Positions 49,597 through 61,940 of a stretch of DNA of 64,000 nt are shown here, in pieces; the first letter of the stretch is position 1; every line of letters starts with the position of its first letter. The notes beneath the pieces were generated by a model that made no database searches, had not been told where the DNA came from, and saw only the letters and a list, made by a program, of their open reading frames with translations. The translations under genes and the position numbers were made by a program. The stretch is from Larus michahellis (taxonomy: Eukaryota > Chordata > Aves > Charadriiformes > Laridae): the NCBI RefSeq assembly GCF_964199755.1, contig NC_133901.1, forward strand, positions 28,484,397-28,548,396, written 5' to 3'.

Positions 49597-52500
49597 GGTG
49601 CATGGTGTTAGTCTCAGCTTCGCTTCTGCCTTGACTAGATGACCTTAGATTCAGTTCTCTGGACCCTACTGTCCACAGTGTTGATGTAGCATTGTGGCCT
49701 CCTTTGTAAAGAGATTTCAAACTTTGGTTACCTGAGGTGTTACTTTCATTTGTCCTTCATAAGTAACTATCTTAACCTCTGGCAGCACATGGTCACTCAT
49801 ATTGACAATGTTCACTTCCATGTGGGTTCACTTCCACTTATAGAAATCACTGTCCTGCTGCCCAGGTGCCTCATATTTTATTTAATTTACTTTCTCTGCT
49901 GCAGTGTCCTTCCTTCAGGAGCTTACACACACATACACATTATTCTACTACACTACAGGTCTAGAAACGGAGACAGAACACTGAGCACTGTGTAGTATCC
50001 TATTGCCAGGGGCTATAAAGTCCTGTTCAGAACATTATGACATGGAAAATGCCCTTTCATCTTACCAGCTTTTTTCCTTCTGTGCCTGCTGTATCCTAGC
50101 CTAGCCAAGAAGCCAGGAGGAAAGCCTGATTTTGCTCCCGTAGGGAGCGCAGGGCAGTGAACGTTATCCAGTCCCTTCTGCATGGAACTGAACAATTTGT
50201 GCTTGATTAAAACTGAGAGACTGCCAACTTCAGAAAGCTCAAGCTCCTAACATTGCCTGCTTATTCTTGCTGTATGTTTCCTTGTCCTTCTCTGCATCGT
50301 GCCAGCCACACGGCCAGATCCTTCCCCTCTGCAGGCCAAGGTTTGTCTTTGATGAGGATCTCTGCTCTGAGGCAAACTGGATTCCTGCATGTTTATTTTT
50401 CTATCCCATTTGAAGTTACAGTGTCCAAGCACTTTGGAAATAAACAATGATTCATATATTTTCACCACACTTTCAGGGGCAAAGAAGTACAATTATCCCC
50501 TGCCAAATTTCAAAGCCTAGCTCTAAAAGTGCAGGTTTGTCACAGCTTCGCAACATAACTCTTTCTCTAATCATACGCCGCAGAAAGCAGGCTTGTACCA
50601 TGCACAGCTTTAAGTCACTTTAACTATAGGCATTGCTGCTGGCATACTAATGAAGCTGTATAAATCATTATTGATTCATGTGAGCAATGTAATCCTCTGG
50701 GCTTCAGTTACTCACACCAAGCTGGGCTATGTCCAAAACCCACGTGCTGCCCTCCCTAGGACGTGGCTGCTCTCCGGAGCCTGCTCAGCGCCTCTCCCTA
50801 CCTGTCCCCTTGTCTTCACCTCCACAGAGGGCCTCCGCATCTTACACAACGAGCTTAGAAGAAGGGACAAAACCACCTTCCTTCCACTTGGGCGGCCCCA
50901 GGTGCGAACCAACTGGATCGTGTGTGGGAGGAGGTTGGCCCTCTACCTCCGTAAGGGCAGACATACTGGATTTGTGCTTACTTTACAATTAGACTTGGAA
51001 CCCAGGAGCAAGAACGTAATATAGTTTCTTATGTAACCATATATTTATTTTGGTTACGTGCGGCTTCAAGACAAATCTAAAATGGTGCTGGACCGTGCTG
51101 CTGCCCTCAAAAGAAGTTTGTCAGCAGAGTAACAATAATGTTCTGCTTCTGAAAATGATGTGCTGGGCTTTATGGTCAGCTTTTAGGTTTGAATGCTTTT
51201 TTTCCACTTTGATATTTGAGCCCTCCCCTCAAAGCAAATCCTTCGAGTGTGTACATGGCTCTCCAAGCAATGGTCATGGGAGGACATAGACAAGCACAAA
51301 AAAAAAGATGCTGACGGCATCTGAAAATGATTTGCAATCTCTCAGCCGCATGAGCTCAGCCGCATTAACATAGTGATTTAAATACCGTGGATGGCTTTTC
51401 TGATGTTCTTTTAGAAATTTCTTATTGGAATTATTAGGCATCCAAAATATATTTAAAACCAACCAACCAACCAACCAGTGGAATGAAACGGAGCAGATAA
51501 TACTGACTAAGCACTCCAAGCCCCATCTTGCAGCCCCAAATCAAGCACGTTGCCACCAAGCACAAAACTCCAGTGACCAGACAGGAGAGGATCTGGATCT
51601 GGGCTACTGTCACAAAGATGGGACATTGCGTCACAATAGGATCCTTCATGGGTCTGAAGCATCTACACTCCCCACAGCCCAGCCTCACCATAGCAAAGCC
51701 TAGTTGTCTTTGGGAAAAAAATGACATTGTGAGGTTTTCAGTGCCTTGCACATCAGATGTGCTCAAGGCAAACACAGAAGGAGTGGCTGACTTTTTTTGT
51801 AAATACTCTAATAAAATTACAAATAGTAACAATACATGATAAATAACGCAAGGAACGTTTTGAACACAAAAAAGAGGTGGGTTGCTAAGGCTGCCGCTAA
51901 AAAGAGCCACAGACGCTGCACGCTGCCACAGATACCTTGGTTCTGCTCACCCAGTGGGGCAGAAAACCTGCCCTTGGTGGTGCCGTGCCATGGCTCCATA
52001 GGGCTGGAGCATGCCAGGCTGCTGAGCAGCACGGGACTGGTTACACACAGACACTACTGGGCACATAGCAATGCCACTGGTGTAAATCCCACAAAATGCT
52101 TGGAGACCTCCAATGCTGTCAGGAGCAGGGAGCGCCCGTTTCATTGAGAGATGAATTTTGTTCTCACTAGACCGAATAGAGATCCAACAATGGGAAAACA
52201 TCCAGCTACCAGCCATTCCTGGTCTTCCCATCCCAGATAGAGGACTGGCTTCTATTCAGCCAGGTTATAAGTGGAAAAACTGCTCTCAAGTCAGCAGCCC
52301 TGATAGCAGAGAGTGCTGTCATTGCACTGAAGTCAGTGGAGCTGTCTGTGATTTACAACAGCACAAAAGAAACCGAAGCCTGGCTGCACAGGCAGAACGG
52401 AGAGAAAAATCAGACCCTTCTTCTTCAAGGCATTTATCACAGGCAACCACGACCTGAAGCACCTCAATCCTGCCCTTCTTCCATCCCTTTTTTCCACCTG

Positions 52501-53650
52501 GTCCTGTAAGTTCCTCAGACCAAAGGCTTTCTTTTATTATTCAGTGATTCCCCCCCCCCCCCGCCCCGACTCCATCTCAAGCAAGTCCCTTGCTCTGCTG
52601 CCACTCGGACAACGCAATGTAAGCAGCACCCCCTCGGGAGCAGCCAGGGTTAACGAACAGCACTTGACACTGAACTGCAAACATCTCCCTTCGCCTGTTG
52701 TCTGCACAGGCTCTCAAGGCTTCAGGCAGCTGGACACACCAACCAGAGACTCTCCCAGGTTGTTTTCTGGGGGCTCTGGGAAATTCCCGGTGTCAGAAAA
52801 AGGAGTTTAAGCTAAGCGTACAGCCACATGTTTAGAAAGCAGGGAAACCTCAGCCCGGAGCTGACAGTGACTGACGACTGTAGGTGCTGCGCGTATTCGC
52901 TGCTCCTCATGTTACCCAAATGTAAGGGTTTTAAAGTGATGTTATTAAAGCACCACAGGAGTGCAAAGATATGTGTAAACTGAGAGGATAATCACCATGC
53001 AAGCAGAGCATGAGCTGTTTGACTGTGTTGAAATTATGTTAGTTGGTATCCCTCTAATTTGTCACATGACTTGATACACTAAAAAAAAAAAAAAAAAATC
53101 ATGTTTTTATGCTCTGGATCCATGACAATTGCTTTTCCTGCAGCAGACAATGATTTGTAAAGTGACTTTTCTTATTCCCAAACCACTCAAAATTTTGCAA
53201 ATTGGTTTCCACGAACTAGAAGTGGTTTAGAAATAGCCTTGGCTTGAGGACTGGCTCTATTATGGGGCTGTTGCTGCCATGACAGCTAGCTGGAGGAAGA
53301 TAGTTATTTCTAAATTACTCTATTTTTACATTAATATTTCTTTTAGAGCAAAACAGCAGTAGAAGCAGCATTATTTCCGCTGCTTGCTCTGAAACAGGAC
53401 TGGTTCCACTGTAGCAGCAGCACTGTTCCTGGCAGCCACAGGAACCACAACTTTTCATCATCCGATGACCCTAAGCATCCCTGGTCATTTCATATGGAAG
53501 TATTTCTACTGCCTCCCCAGTCCCAAGCCCTGGGCTCACTGGGGGGTGCAGGGAACAACCCCTTTTCTCCCCTGTGCTAGGAACTGGCAGCAGAAATATA
53601 ACACATTTTACAACAGACAGCCTTGCATGGTCAAAACTCTACAGCCCGAT
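49597..53650. other. non-coding stretch between CR1 and SINE-like element
   Basis: No exon or RNA gene was recognised. It contains a short (CCAA)n run near 51460-51477, a poly-C tract at 52550-52562 and a poly-A run near 53081-53098. Confidence 0.55.
52550..52567. repeat. poly-C tract
   Basis: Thirteen C (52550-52562), one G, four C. It has G-quadruplex potential on the minus strand, and the run length may be unreliable. Confidence 0.85.
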
Positions 53651-53805
53651 ATCATAGAATGGTTTGGGTTGGAAAGGACTCAACCCCCTAGTTCCAACCC
53701 CCTTGCCATAGGTAGATGAAAGGGGAGAACCCATCCTGGGCTGGGCTTAAATCAACAACCTTTTGATTAACAGCCAAATGCGCTGACCAATTGCGCCACA
53801 GAGAC
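53651..53805 (-). mobile_element. chimeric SINE-like retroposon: tRNA-Asn head, CR1 tail
   Basis: Read on the minus strand, the element starts with a 74-nt tRNA-Asn-like head (53805-53732). A linker of about 20 nt follows, then the CR1 3' end: CTATGGCAAGGGGGTTGGAA, TCCTTTCCAACCCAAACC and terminal ATTCTATGAT at 53660-53651. The tail matches the 3' end of the CR1 copy at 2.9 kb in the same order and spacing, apart from a rearranged middle. The layout (Pol III head, LINE 3' tail) is that of a SINE mobilised by CR1 reverse transcriptase. Flanks show no obvious target-site duplication, as is common for CR1. An alternative is a one-off tRNA/CR1 template-switch product. Confidence 0.8.
53732..53805 (-). 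pseudogene. tRNA-Asn(GTT)-derived head, decayed
   Basis: Minus strand begins GTCTCTGTGGCGCAATTGGT, the 5' half of eukaryotic tRNA-Asn with its A box, and keeps the anticodon loop CTGTTAA (anticodon GTT). The T arm reads GATTTAAGCCC where a working B box has GGTTCGAGCCC, and several C-to-T or G-to-A changes hit former CpG sites. The 3' acceptor strand no longer pairs with the 5' strand. It is therefore not a functional tRNA. Confidence 0.85.
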
Positions 53806-56800
53806 TTCATAGTTATAATTATCTTTGTAACAAAAAATCATTTCCTTCTGAAAATAAAAGACCAGGGTGGCCTTTTTCACGACATTAGCAATGCTTCAAA
53901 AAGATCAGGCTAGGAGTTCTCATTTCCCAGCACCCATCAGCTGGCTATGAAATGGTGATCACTGGTGCTCGCCATAGCTTGGGGCTAGATTTGAATCCAC
54001 AATGCAGAATTTCAAATTGCAATACTTGACTCGCATATCTAAGTCAGGAGCAGTGATACTCAAACCACAGGTGTCCAAGCTCAGAGGGGTTGAAGAACGT
54101 TTTTGTGTGAAGCTCTACAACACAGATTGATCCAGACCTGTCCTGTCCCTCTCCAGTTCAGCCACATTCTGTTTTGAAGGGTACGGAAACCCTGAACAGA
54201 AACGCCTGAAGGAAGGTCCCCTTGGCCACTATCGTGGTCCCTTTGCTCCTCTTCTTCTCTTTGGACTGCTCACTGCCTGCTACAGTCAGAGCTTGACTTT
54301 GCAGCACACTAGAGATGGCAGCAACAGGGAAAGCCAGGAGGTGCTGCCCATCCTATACCCATCCAGGGTGTGACACCCCACTGTGTGCTGAGCACTTCCC
54401 CACCTGCAAACAGACCAGTTTAGACTGACAGCTGTGACACCTCTGGATTAAGGATTAGATCTGATATTTTCAAGGCTCTTGTTGCAGTAGCAGGGACCCA
54501 AATTCAGTGTCTTCTGAGTGCTCTGAGGACGCAAGCACTAAAATGTCTTGGTCATTTCACTGGGATCGTCACACTTCAGGAGATGGAATGTGCAATTTTA
54601 AGGTTTTTAGAGAAATCGCAAAAGTGATTTAATAGCTCACTTATAAAATTTAAAATATTTGTCATGAAAAGAGAAATCCAACGGCTTACTGGGGGGGAAG
54701 CAGGAAGAGGGGAAGTGAAAAGGTAAATAAATCAGGAGAGGCACAAGACCAAACTGTATTCCAAGCACACACAGTGGAAAATGCAGGCCAGTGCCAGCAG
54801 CCTGATAATCCAAATTCTCTTTCTACACACCGACCTCTTTTGAGAAAAGGAAAGAATTTAAAGGAGCATAAATGATAACTGTACACATTCTGGAAGCAAA
54901 CCTAAAAGCGCTGCCAGGAAAAATCACCCTTCTAGTTACAGAGCCATTAACACATTCCCTTCCCCTTCCGCCCGGGCAGCAGAGCTCACACCTACTGCGG
55001 GAGGGAGGGAACGCTCCTTGCCCTGCACTGCAGTCAGTCCTCAGCACAGCAGAAGGATGGACGCTAAATCTGAGGGGCAAACATGGATTACAGGACTGGC
55101 AGGATAGAGGTACAGGACTGGGAAAAGCCACTGTAACACACTGAAAGTCAGCAGCTTTCCGGAGAGCACGCCAACAGGGCGAGCATCTCAGCGCGGGAGT
55201 TCCCAGCAGACAAGGTGCAGGTTACTTGCTCCTTCCCCTCCCACAATGAACAACAAGCACTGCTTTAGGGACTGCCCTCCAAAGAGCTAGGAACTAAGGA
55301 AATTCTCCTAAATGCTTTTTAAAAATCACAAGCTTCACCCCTTTTGCATGCTCCAGATGGCTGTGGTAGCAACAACAGATTCACCACAATACCGACAGCT
55401 AGATCCACAGATAACATAAATCTGCGCAGGATTTATTTTCCCTTGTTCTTCATACAGCTACATCCCCACACACGTACCCTGCATTACGCTTCTCCTTTTA
55501 TGCTGTTCAGTACCTCCCACTGGCACCAACGAAATGAAAGTCATGTTTATTTTGCACACCCACGTGTTCAGACACTTTTTTTGGCCAGCTTACACACTGA
55601 TTAGGTCTGATTTGCACAGGTAAACAGGACTGCAAAATCTGTCCCCAAAATTTCCAATGGAGGATATTCTTGCCTCCCCCAACTTTGTATTTGGCCTATT
55701 TGCCGTAGTTCTTGCAGGGCTGAGGTAGTGTCAGCATCATGAGCAATGAACTAAAAGTTCTTTAGTGCTGATGAAAAGCCTGAGAAATTAACTAAAAAAA
55801 AAAAATCAATGGAGATATTCCAGATGAGGGAGGTGTATGGCTCAACAAAAATAATGGAACAAAAAACACCCACGGATGCAGGAGAAGATGTTGTCCAGAT
55901 GGTTAAGCTAGCCTGGGGTCTGTCACGAACACATCCCTTAACACCCATGTGAAAACCTTTTGCACTGCGGCTTTAGCCCGTGACACTTATCTTCCCTGTC
56001 ACTGGCCCAAAAGCGCTGACTTTGTTGGCTCATGCCAACTTTCACCGGGTGAAAGCTTAACCACTGGATTTTACCTAGAAAACGTGCTTGGGGGGATGTT
56101 CTGCACGGCTACCCTGAGTACCACTGCTAGCAAGCTCCAGAGCGAACCCCGCCGGCAGGGTCAGAGGGCTGACTACAGGGGGGAGGCTCGGGGCAGGAAA
56201 ACTGGGGCTGATCCCGCTCCACGGGGACAGGGTGATGGACACACAAGCACAGGGTGAAGGATAAAGTCACAAAAACAAGTAAAAGGTTTCTTTTATCTCA
56301 CAGGATTATTTCGGTGTTAATAGCTTCTCTGTCCTCAGTATCATTTACTTTGGTGTAACTGAAATGAAGATATGGTCCAGGAGAATTACAGGACTCTGAG
56401 AGCAGCCGAAATCAGAGGAAACACCACTTTACTCCACCAGCTTAAGCAAGTTTCCAGTGGGGGAAGTGAGCACGAATACCCCGAAAGTGGAAACAAATCA
56501 CTGTACAGAGCTGCACAGATTTTCACAATGACTTTAAATCAACTAAACTTTCCAGCAGCTGAGAGTTTGGCCAATAACCTCAGCTGGAAGCCAAGCCAAC
56601 CTATGTCAGGCTGGGATCCTGCCTTACAAGTTCTCTACAAGTCCTGCACAGAGCGCTAGACCCACCTGGGCCAAGTGTGACAGGTACGCTGCTGTCGGGA
56701 TGGAGTCTATAGCCAAGCCAATAGCTCCGAAGAGAAAAGAGAGATTTGGCTGCAGCTGCAAAAGGAAGGATACACCGAGTTGGGCGTTTAACCATCAGCC

Positions 56801-59800
56801 TTCTTTGGACAAGTGCACCTGGACTGGAGAGGGTAGCTGGTGGGCTCTCCCATTTCCGCGGCGAGCAAACATCTGCATTTAATGAGCACACTTTGCTCAG
56901 ATTTGTCTCTCAGAACATTAATCCAGCACAACAAACAAATGAAAAGCCCAAGTTACCAGCCGTGGGCCTGCTGAAACCAGGCCCTTTGGCTACTTCAGGG
57001 GGTTTACTAGGTGCGTATAAATAAACATGGAAGACTCCAATACTGCAGCAGTTTAACAAAGTGCTAGAATCCCTTCTGAAATGTTTATGAGGTGAAAATA
57101 AGTAAGCAACCTCTGCAAAACCAACTGACATTTTTCAATTTATGAGGCTTCCCATCTCGCAACGTCTATTATTTTACATGAGGATTTTAATTTAAAAGCT
57201 GCCTTTCTGAGCTATGCTGAGATGGGAAGGCTGCTGGGATTCTGGGCTGACGTCCCAGGAACCGCAATAGATTGCCTGGTATTCACAGTCGAGTTTTCTA
57301 ATAAGGCGGTGCACATTTCCAAAATGTCACTGCACAAGTGGCCATTGGTGGAGTTATTTTAAGGCAGTGGTTCAGGAAGGCGCTTAGACGACTTGTGCCT
57401 GTTCCTGAATCGACAGACACGCATTCCTTAAACTTTCTTAAGACCCTGCTGCGAAGAAAGACTTTAATGGCAAAGACAGCTCCACGATCGCTTACTGGAA
57501 GAGATTTTTATCACTTGATTTTCTCCCCTTTGTACTGGTGTCAATTAGAAAAAAAAAAAAAAATACTGAAATTCAAGGAGTTAGTCCTGGATGAAAGCAG
57601 ACTGAAGCCTGAACTAAGCCATATAAAGCAGCTTCTGCCTTACAGCAGTGGCATTTTCCACTGATAATCCACACAAGAATAGAGGGAAACAACGAGGTGT
57701 ACCACCTCTATCTGTGAAAGTTCCTTCATCTCCCTTTCAAACACCACACACTCAGGGACAGCTTTGAGATAGACCCATTACAAGCGCAGTCAGCCAGGCT
57801 GGTGGGTGCCATGAACAGTGTTTATACCGTCAGGCGCTTCTGAAAGGCGTTTCCAAAGAATCTCTCCTGCTCCTTGCTTTGAGGCTCTGAAAGGCACATA
57901 CCTTCATTCCACCATCCCTCAGCTCCTCTCTGTGGGAATCGGACTTGTTTTTTGCCTTGATTTCTCTTCCCTGAGCGCTTTTAAAGTTAGATTTAATGCT
58001 TATGGAAGTTGCTACTGTAGGGGATTGATTTCCTTTTCACTACCAGGGCTGTGCAAGATCCTTCACACACTGCTGCTAAGTCTTTGACACAGATGCTCAA
58101 GAAGGTCAAAATGTTTATGTTCCCTATGTGTGAGGTCAGAAATCTGAGGAACCTCCATTTATTTCCACACCTCTGGCTAAATAGGTGGTCACACTGCTGC
58201 TGCCTGCACGGCTTTATGCCCAAAACAGATAGCAGGGCTGAGCAAGCCAGGGCAGAAATGAGAATGGTATGTCCTTGCTCACACATAGTTTTGTGATTCT
58301 GGGGGGCAGCTAAAGCCCCAATGAACGCATCACCCAGGTCCTGCAGTTTGCAGGCAGGAGTCGCAAGCACTGAGGCACGGAAGAAAGCAAAATACCCTAA
58401 CGGCCGTAACCAAGGGATGATCGGAGCGTGCTGCAGTACAAAGGCAAAACCCAACCAAATAAAAATTGTTTCTGAAGGGAACGGGTCCACACCCTTCGCC
58501 GGCAGAAAGCTAATTGACTTCAGTTATGTGAGCATGCTCTGAACGAGGGCTGGTGGTGTTCCAAATGAGACACTGCCTCTCCTGAACCTCCAGCAAGTGT
58601 CAGCAGTGGCACCACAGCTCCTTCACACAGGGTGGCTGCACAAGGAACATGGACGGTGCCAGCATGGACCTGGCTGTCAGGAGCACTGTAGTCCCTGCGG
58701 AAGGGATTTCGTGGGTTCCAAAGGGCTCTACGAAGAAAGCCTAATCTTCTGAGACTCATGTTACTAAGTGACTTAAGAGAACAGAGCTTAGAACACACTG
58801 CCCAGCAGAGATCCTGTGCGTGCTGGTATATCGTGAGACACTACCGACACAAGGCTGAGGAATTTCTTTTTTCTTACAACTAAATCTTCTCCAATTATTT
58901 CCACTGCCTACTGCCTATTTTTGCATTACTTTGGTACTTCAGAACCTTGTCCCTGAATTGAGACCCCATTGAGTTGGGCCCCTCTGAAATTAGTCATAGT
59001 TTTCCCTAGCTGTGACTAACCCAAATAAAATAAAGTTAAATCTGCAAAACTCTGCAAGCTTCCTATTTGTCCAGTCTCACAAGAACTTAATATGTTAAAT
59101 TTTAGTACTGAATCTTGAGGTATCCGTTGTCCCTGAAGACACATTGAAAATAATTTTATTTCTTTTTTTGTCCATTACCCAGTATTTTATCATTCCTTCC
59201 TGACTACTCAGCTTCAGTAAGAACATTTTGTGACTGACTTTGTCATAGGACTAAGGGTGCTGTAAACAAATCAGATCAGCTAGGCCTCTTTTAATTATTA
59301 TTTTCCAACAAAGAAAAGGTAATTCATTGTCATTTATGGAAGAAAGTGCTTTACAATGTGCTCTGGTGCCTTTCTCATCTGTGTAAGGGTAAACCTTGAT
59401 TGTCCTCTACTGAAGATGACAAGAAGTCAGAAACAGTGAAAGTGTAGCTTGTTATGTGTTCTCCATTCTCATGGAAATGGCTACAAGAGATGCGTGCTTT
59501 GGAGATTGAAGACCCATGTCCCATCTGCACTCGAATTCTGCGTGTGCAGAGTCACAATCAGTATCGAAAGGACGCAGCAGCAGTAGAGGAGCAAAACCCC
59601 TTCAGGACTTCCCTCACACCCCCTGCCTGTGCCTTGCCACCCTACACATTTCTTCTCGGGTAATTTATATTCTGCTTCTTTTATCCCACGTAAAACAAGC
59701 TTCCTGCCTCCCCTTATCCCTGTTTCTACTGAACTTCAGTGAAATTTGTCTCTCTTCTGTTCTCCCAAGAAATTTAACAGAAAGAGACTGATGAGTGGAG

Positions 59801-61379
59801 GGCAAAAATGACACACTGAAAGGCGAAACGATAGCTGCTGGGACTGTAAAAGGAGACCCTTCGGACTATTTTCATTCCTTTTCTAATAACTGGAATCTCC
59901 TACTTCTGTTATTATTGGTTTTTGTTTTAAGTTGGTGAAAAATTATCATCTGAAGGAACAATGCCTCCTGGCACACTTCAGAATTCCCTCTTACTGGCAG
60001 CCTAGGATTGAAGTGTCCGAGTGAAAGCTGCTGAGAGCTGACAGTTGCCTCTTAGGAACTTCTGAGAATCCCATCTCTAACAAAGATATCCACTACCTTT
60101 GCAGCTGGAAAGGTTAAACTGACTCAGCAAAGGAGCTATTATTCTGGAACAGATTTAACACAGGATCGGAGAAGAGGAGGCTCAGTTATCACCGCTAGGG
60201 CAGAAGGTGGTGGGTGTGCTGCCGTGCAGTCCCTCCTCCTTTATCCAGGTGTTGCTACTTCTGCCTGACAATCCTACACAGGCAAGCCAAGTGCCACAGA
60301 AGCCACTGGGATCCTTTCATGTCGGACTATCTGGAACAAGGAATTTCTGATCTGTCAGAAATTCCAACATTTTGAAATTTGTTTTTCTTCCAAATATAAA
60401 TGAGAAGCCAAAATTCCATGGGCTGTGTGGAACAGATCTCCTGGAGAGGAACAGGGGGAAGGAATGGAGAAGATTAAGAAACTTTATTTTGAAAGAAAAA
60501 AAAGAAAAAAGTTCCTGCTGATACTCTTTTTTGATGAGCTTTGCCACTTATTAACTTCAGTGGGGAACAAACCGGAGCCCAGAGAAGACCCACAAAATTC
60601 TGCAGCTCACTGGGAATCTGGGAGAGATGTACGAAAAAGAAGTAAACAACTAACTATCAGTCAAGGTTGACAGCCAGAAGCACACTGATAAATAGGTTAT
60701 TTTCAAATTGGTCATACATTTCAAACAATTCACGTATATTCAATATTTACAGACAGCTATATAACTTCTCAAGGGGTCCAGCAAAGCACGCAAGTACGGT
60801 TTTCAATTTCAGAATATGTATCCCCGCTGAAAATATTTACTCAAGCATGTACAGTTAGACATTCACTTAATTGCATTCCTGGACTAATTTCTATTCATTC
60901 TTAATCCAGGAACATCATTTTTACATCTGATACAAGACCCTACTGATTTCTAAGCAAGTCTCACTCGCAGTTTCAGTCAGTGGTGGGTCTGCTCTTTAAT
61001 TCTTCAGCCAAAATCTGCTGACTCTTGGTATCTAAAGTCAGCCCTTTAAATAAAGGAGAAACTTTAAAGGTGAAACTGAACGTCCCCAGTTTCCTTAATT
61101 GTTGTTGAGCATCTGCTAAGTTCCCTTTTACACGGCCCATGAAATTTTGGGATGCTCATGGGCATAGCAATACACAATTTCCTGACAATCTTGACTCCCA
61201 CTTCCTCTTTTTTATTATATGGAGTGGCTAGAGCTGCTCAAAGAAAACTGTTAAAATTGCTAACTGGAGAAAAATAAGCTTTATGCAGTCATCTAGAAAA
61301 GAAAGACCATAGTGACAAAACAGTTTGCTACCAATAATCAGATATGCAAAGTATTAAGGAATGATTATGGAAAATTTCA
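53806..61379. other. 7.6 kb without recognised gene
   Basis: No coding exon, RNA gene or identifiable transposon that I can support. Open frames up to 165 codons (57993-58490, minus) lack any domain and are taken as chance. Confidence 0.5.
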
Positions 61380-61940
61380 GATGAAGGTGACAAGATGGAG
61401 TGTCTGGCCAGAAAAAGGGCAGATGACACTGACTGTCAATAAATGCAAAGTAATGCACATGGGAAGAAACAATCTTAAATACTTCTAATTTGCCTACATA
61501 GCAAGGGGCTCTGAGCTGACTGTTTGTATTCCAAAATGCGGACCAAGAGGGGTTTGGCAGAAGCTGGCCTTCAAAATGATTGCTTCCAATATAACAGCTT
61601 GGGATCTTCAATTGCAAAAGACAGGAAATAGGCTCAAAAACCAGAAAGGACCTCTTTTCAGCCAGTGTGTATTTAAACAGTGGAACTCCTCACCAAATTA
61701 CATTCTAGATGCCAAAAGCTTACACAGATACAAAAACAAAGTCACCAAAGGAAAATCCCTTAAGGACTATTAGGTACAAAATATTGTGTCTGCTTCTAAA
61801 ATCCCTCAGCCACAAATTGTTGGAGGCTGGGAGAATATTTGAAGGAAGTGTCAAATATGCTCGCAGTACTGGCCACTGTCAGAGCGAGTATCCTGAGCTA
61901 GACAGACGGCTGGTCTGACCTGGTATGACTGTTCTTGCAC
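61380..61940 (+). mobile_element. ancient CR1-type LINE fragment, plus orientation
   Basis: Strongly diverged CR1-like sequence. AAATGCAAAGTAATGCACAT is followed by CAGTGGAACTCCTCACCAAA, TTGGAGGCTGGGAGAATATT and the 3' end AGACGGCTGGTCTGACCTGG with TATGACTGTTCTTGC. This 3' end (ctggtctgacctggtatg type) belongs to an old amniote CR1 lineage, distinct from the ATTCTATGAT-ending copies elsewhere in the window. Translation of the plus strand gives only broken endonuclease/RT-end fragments. Confidence 0.8.

Noticed and set aside
51434-51910. 158-codon open frame on minus with hydrophobic segments
   Set aside because: The hydrophobic parts come from T-rich DNA, including the reverse complement of a (CCAA)n run; no family resemblance.
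53732-53805. A functional tRNA-Asn gene
   Set aside because: The B box is mutated, the acceptor stem does not pair, former CpG sites are decayed, and it is fused to a CR1 tail.
57993-58490. 165-codon open frame on minus
   Set aside because: Cysteine- and leucine-rich but without domain or splice context. Expected by chance in this much sequence.
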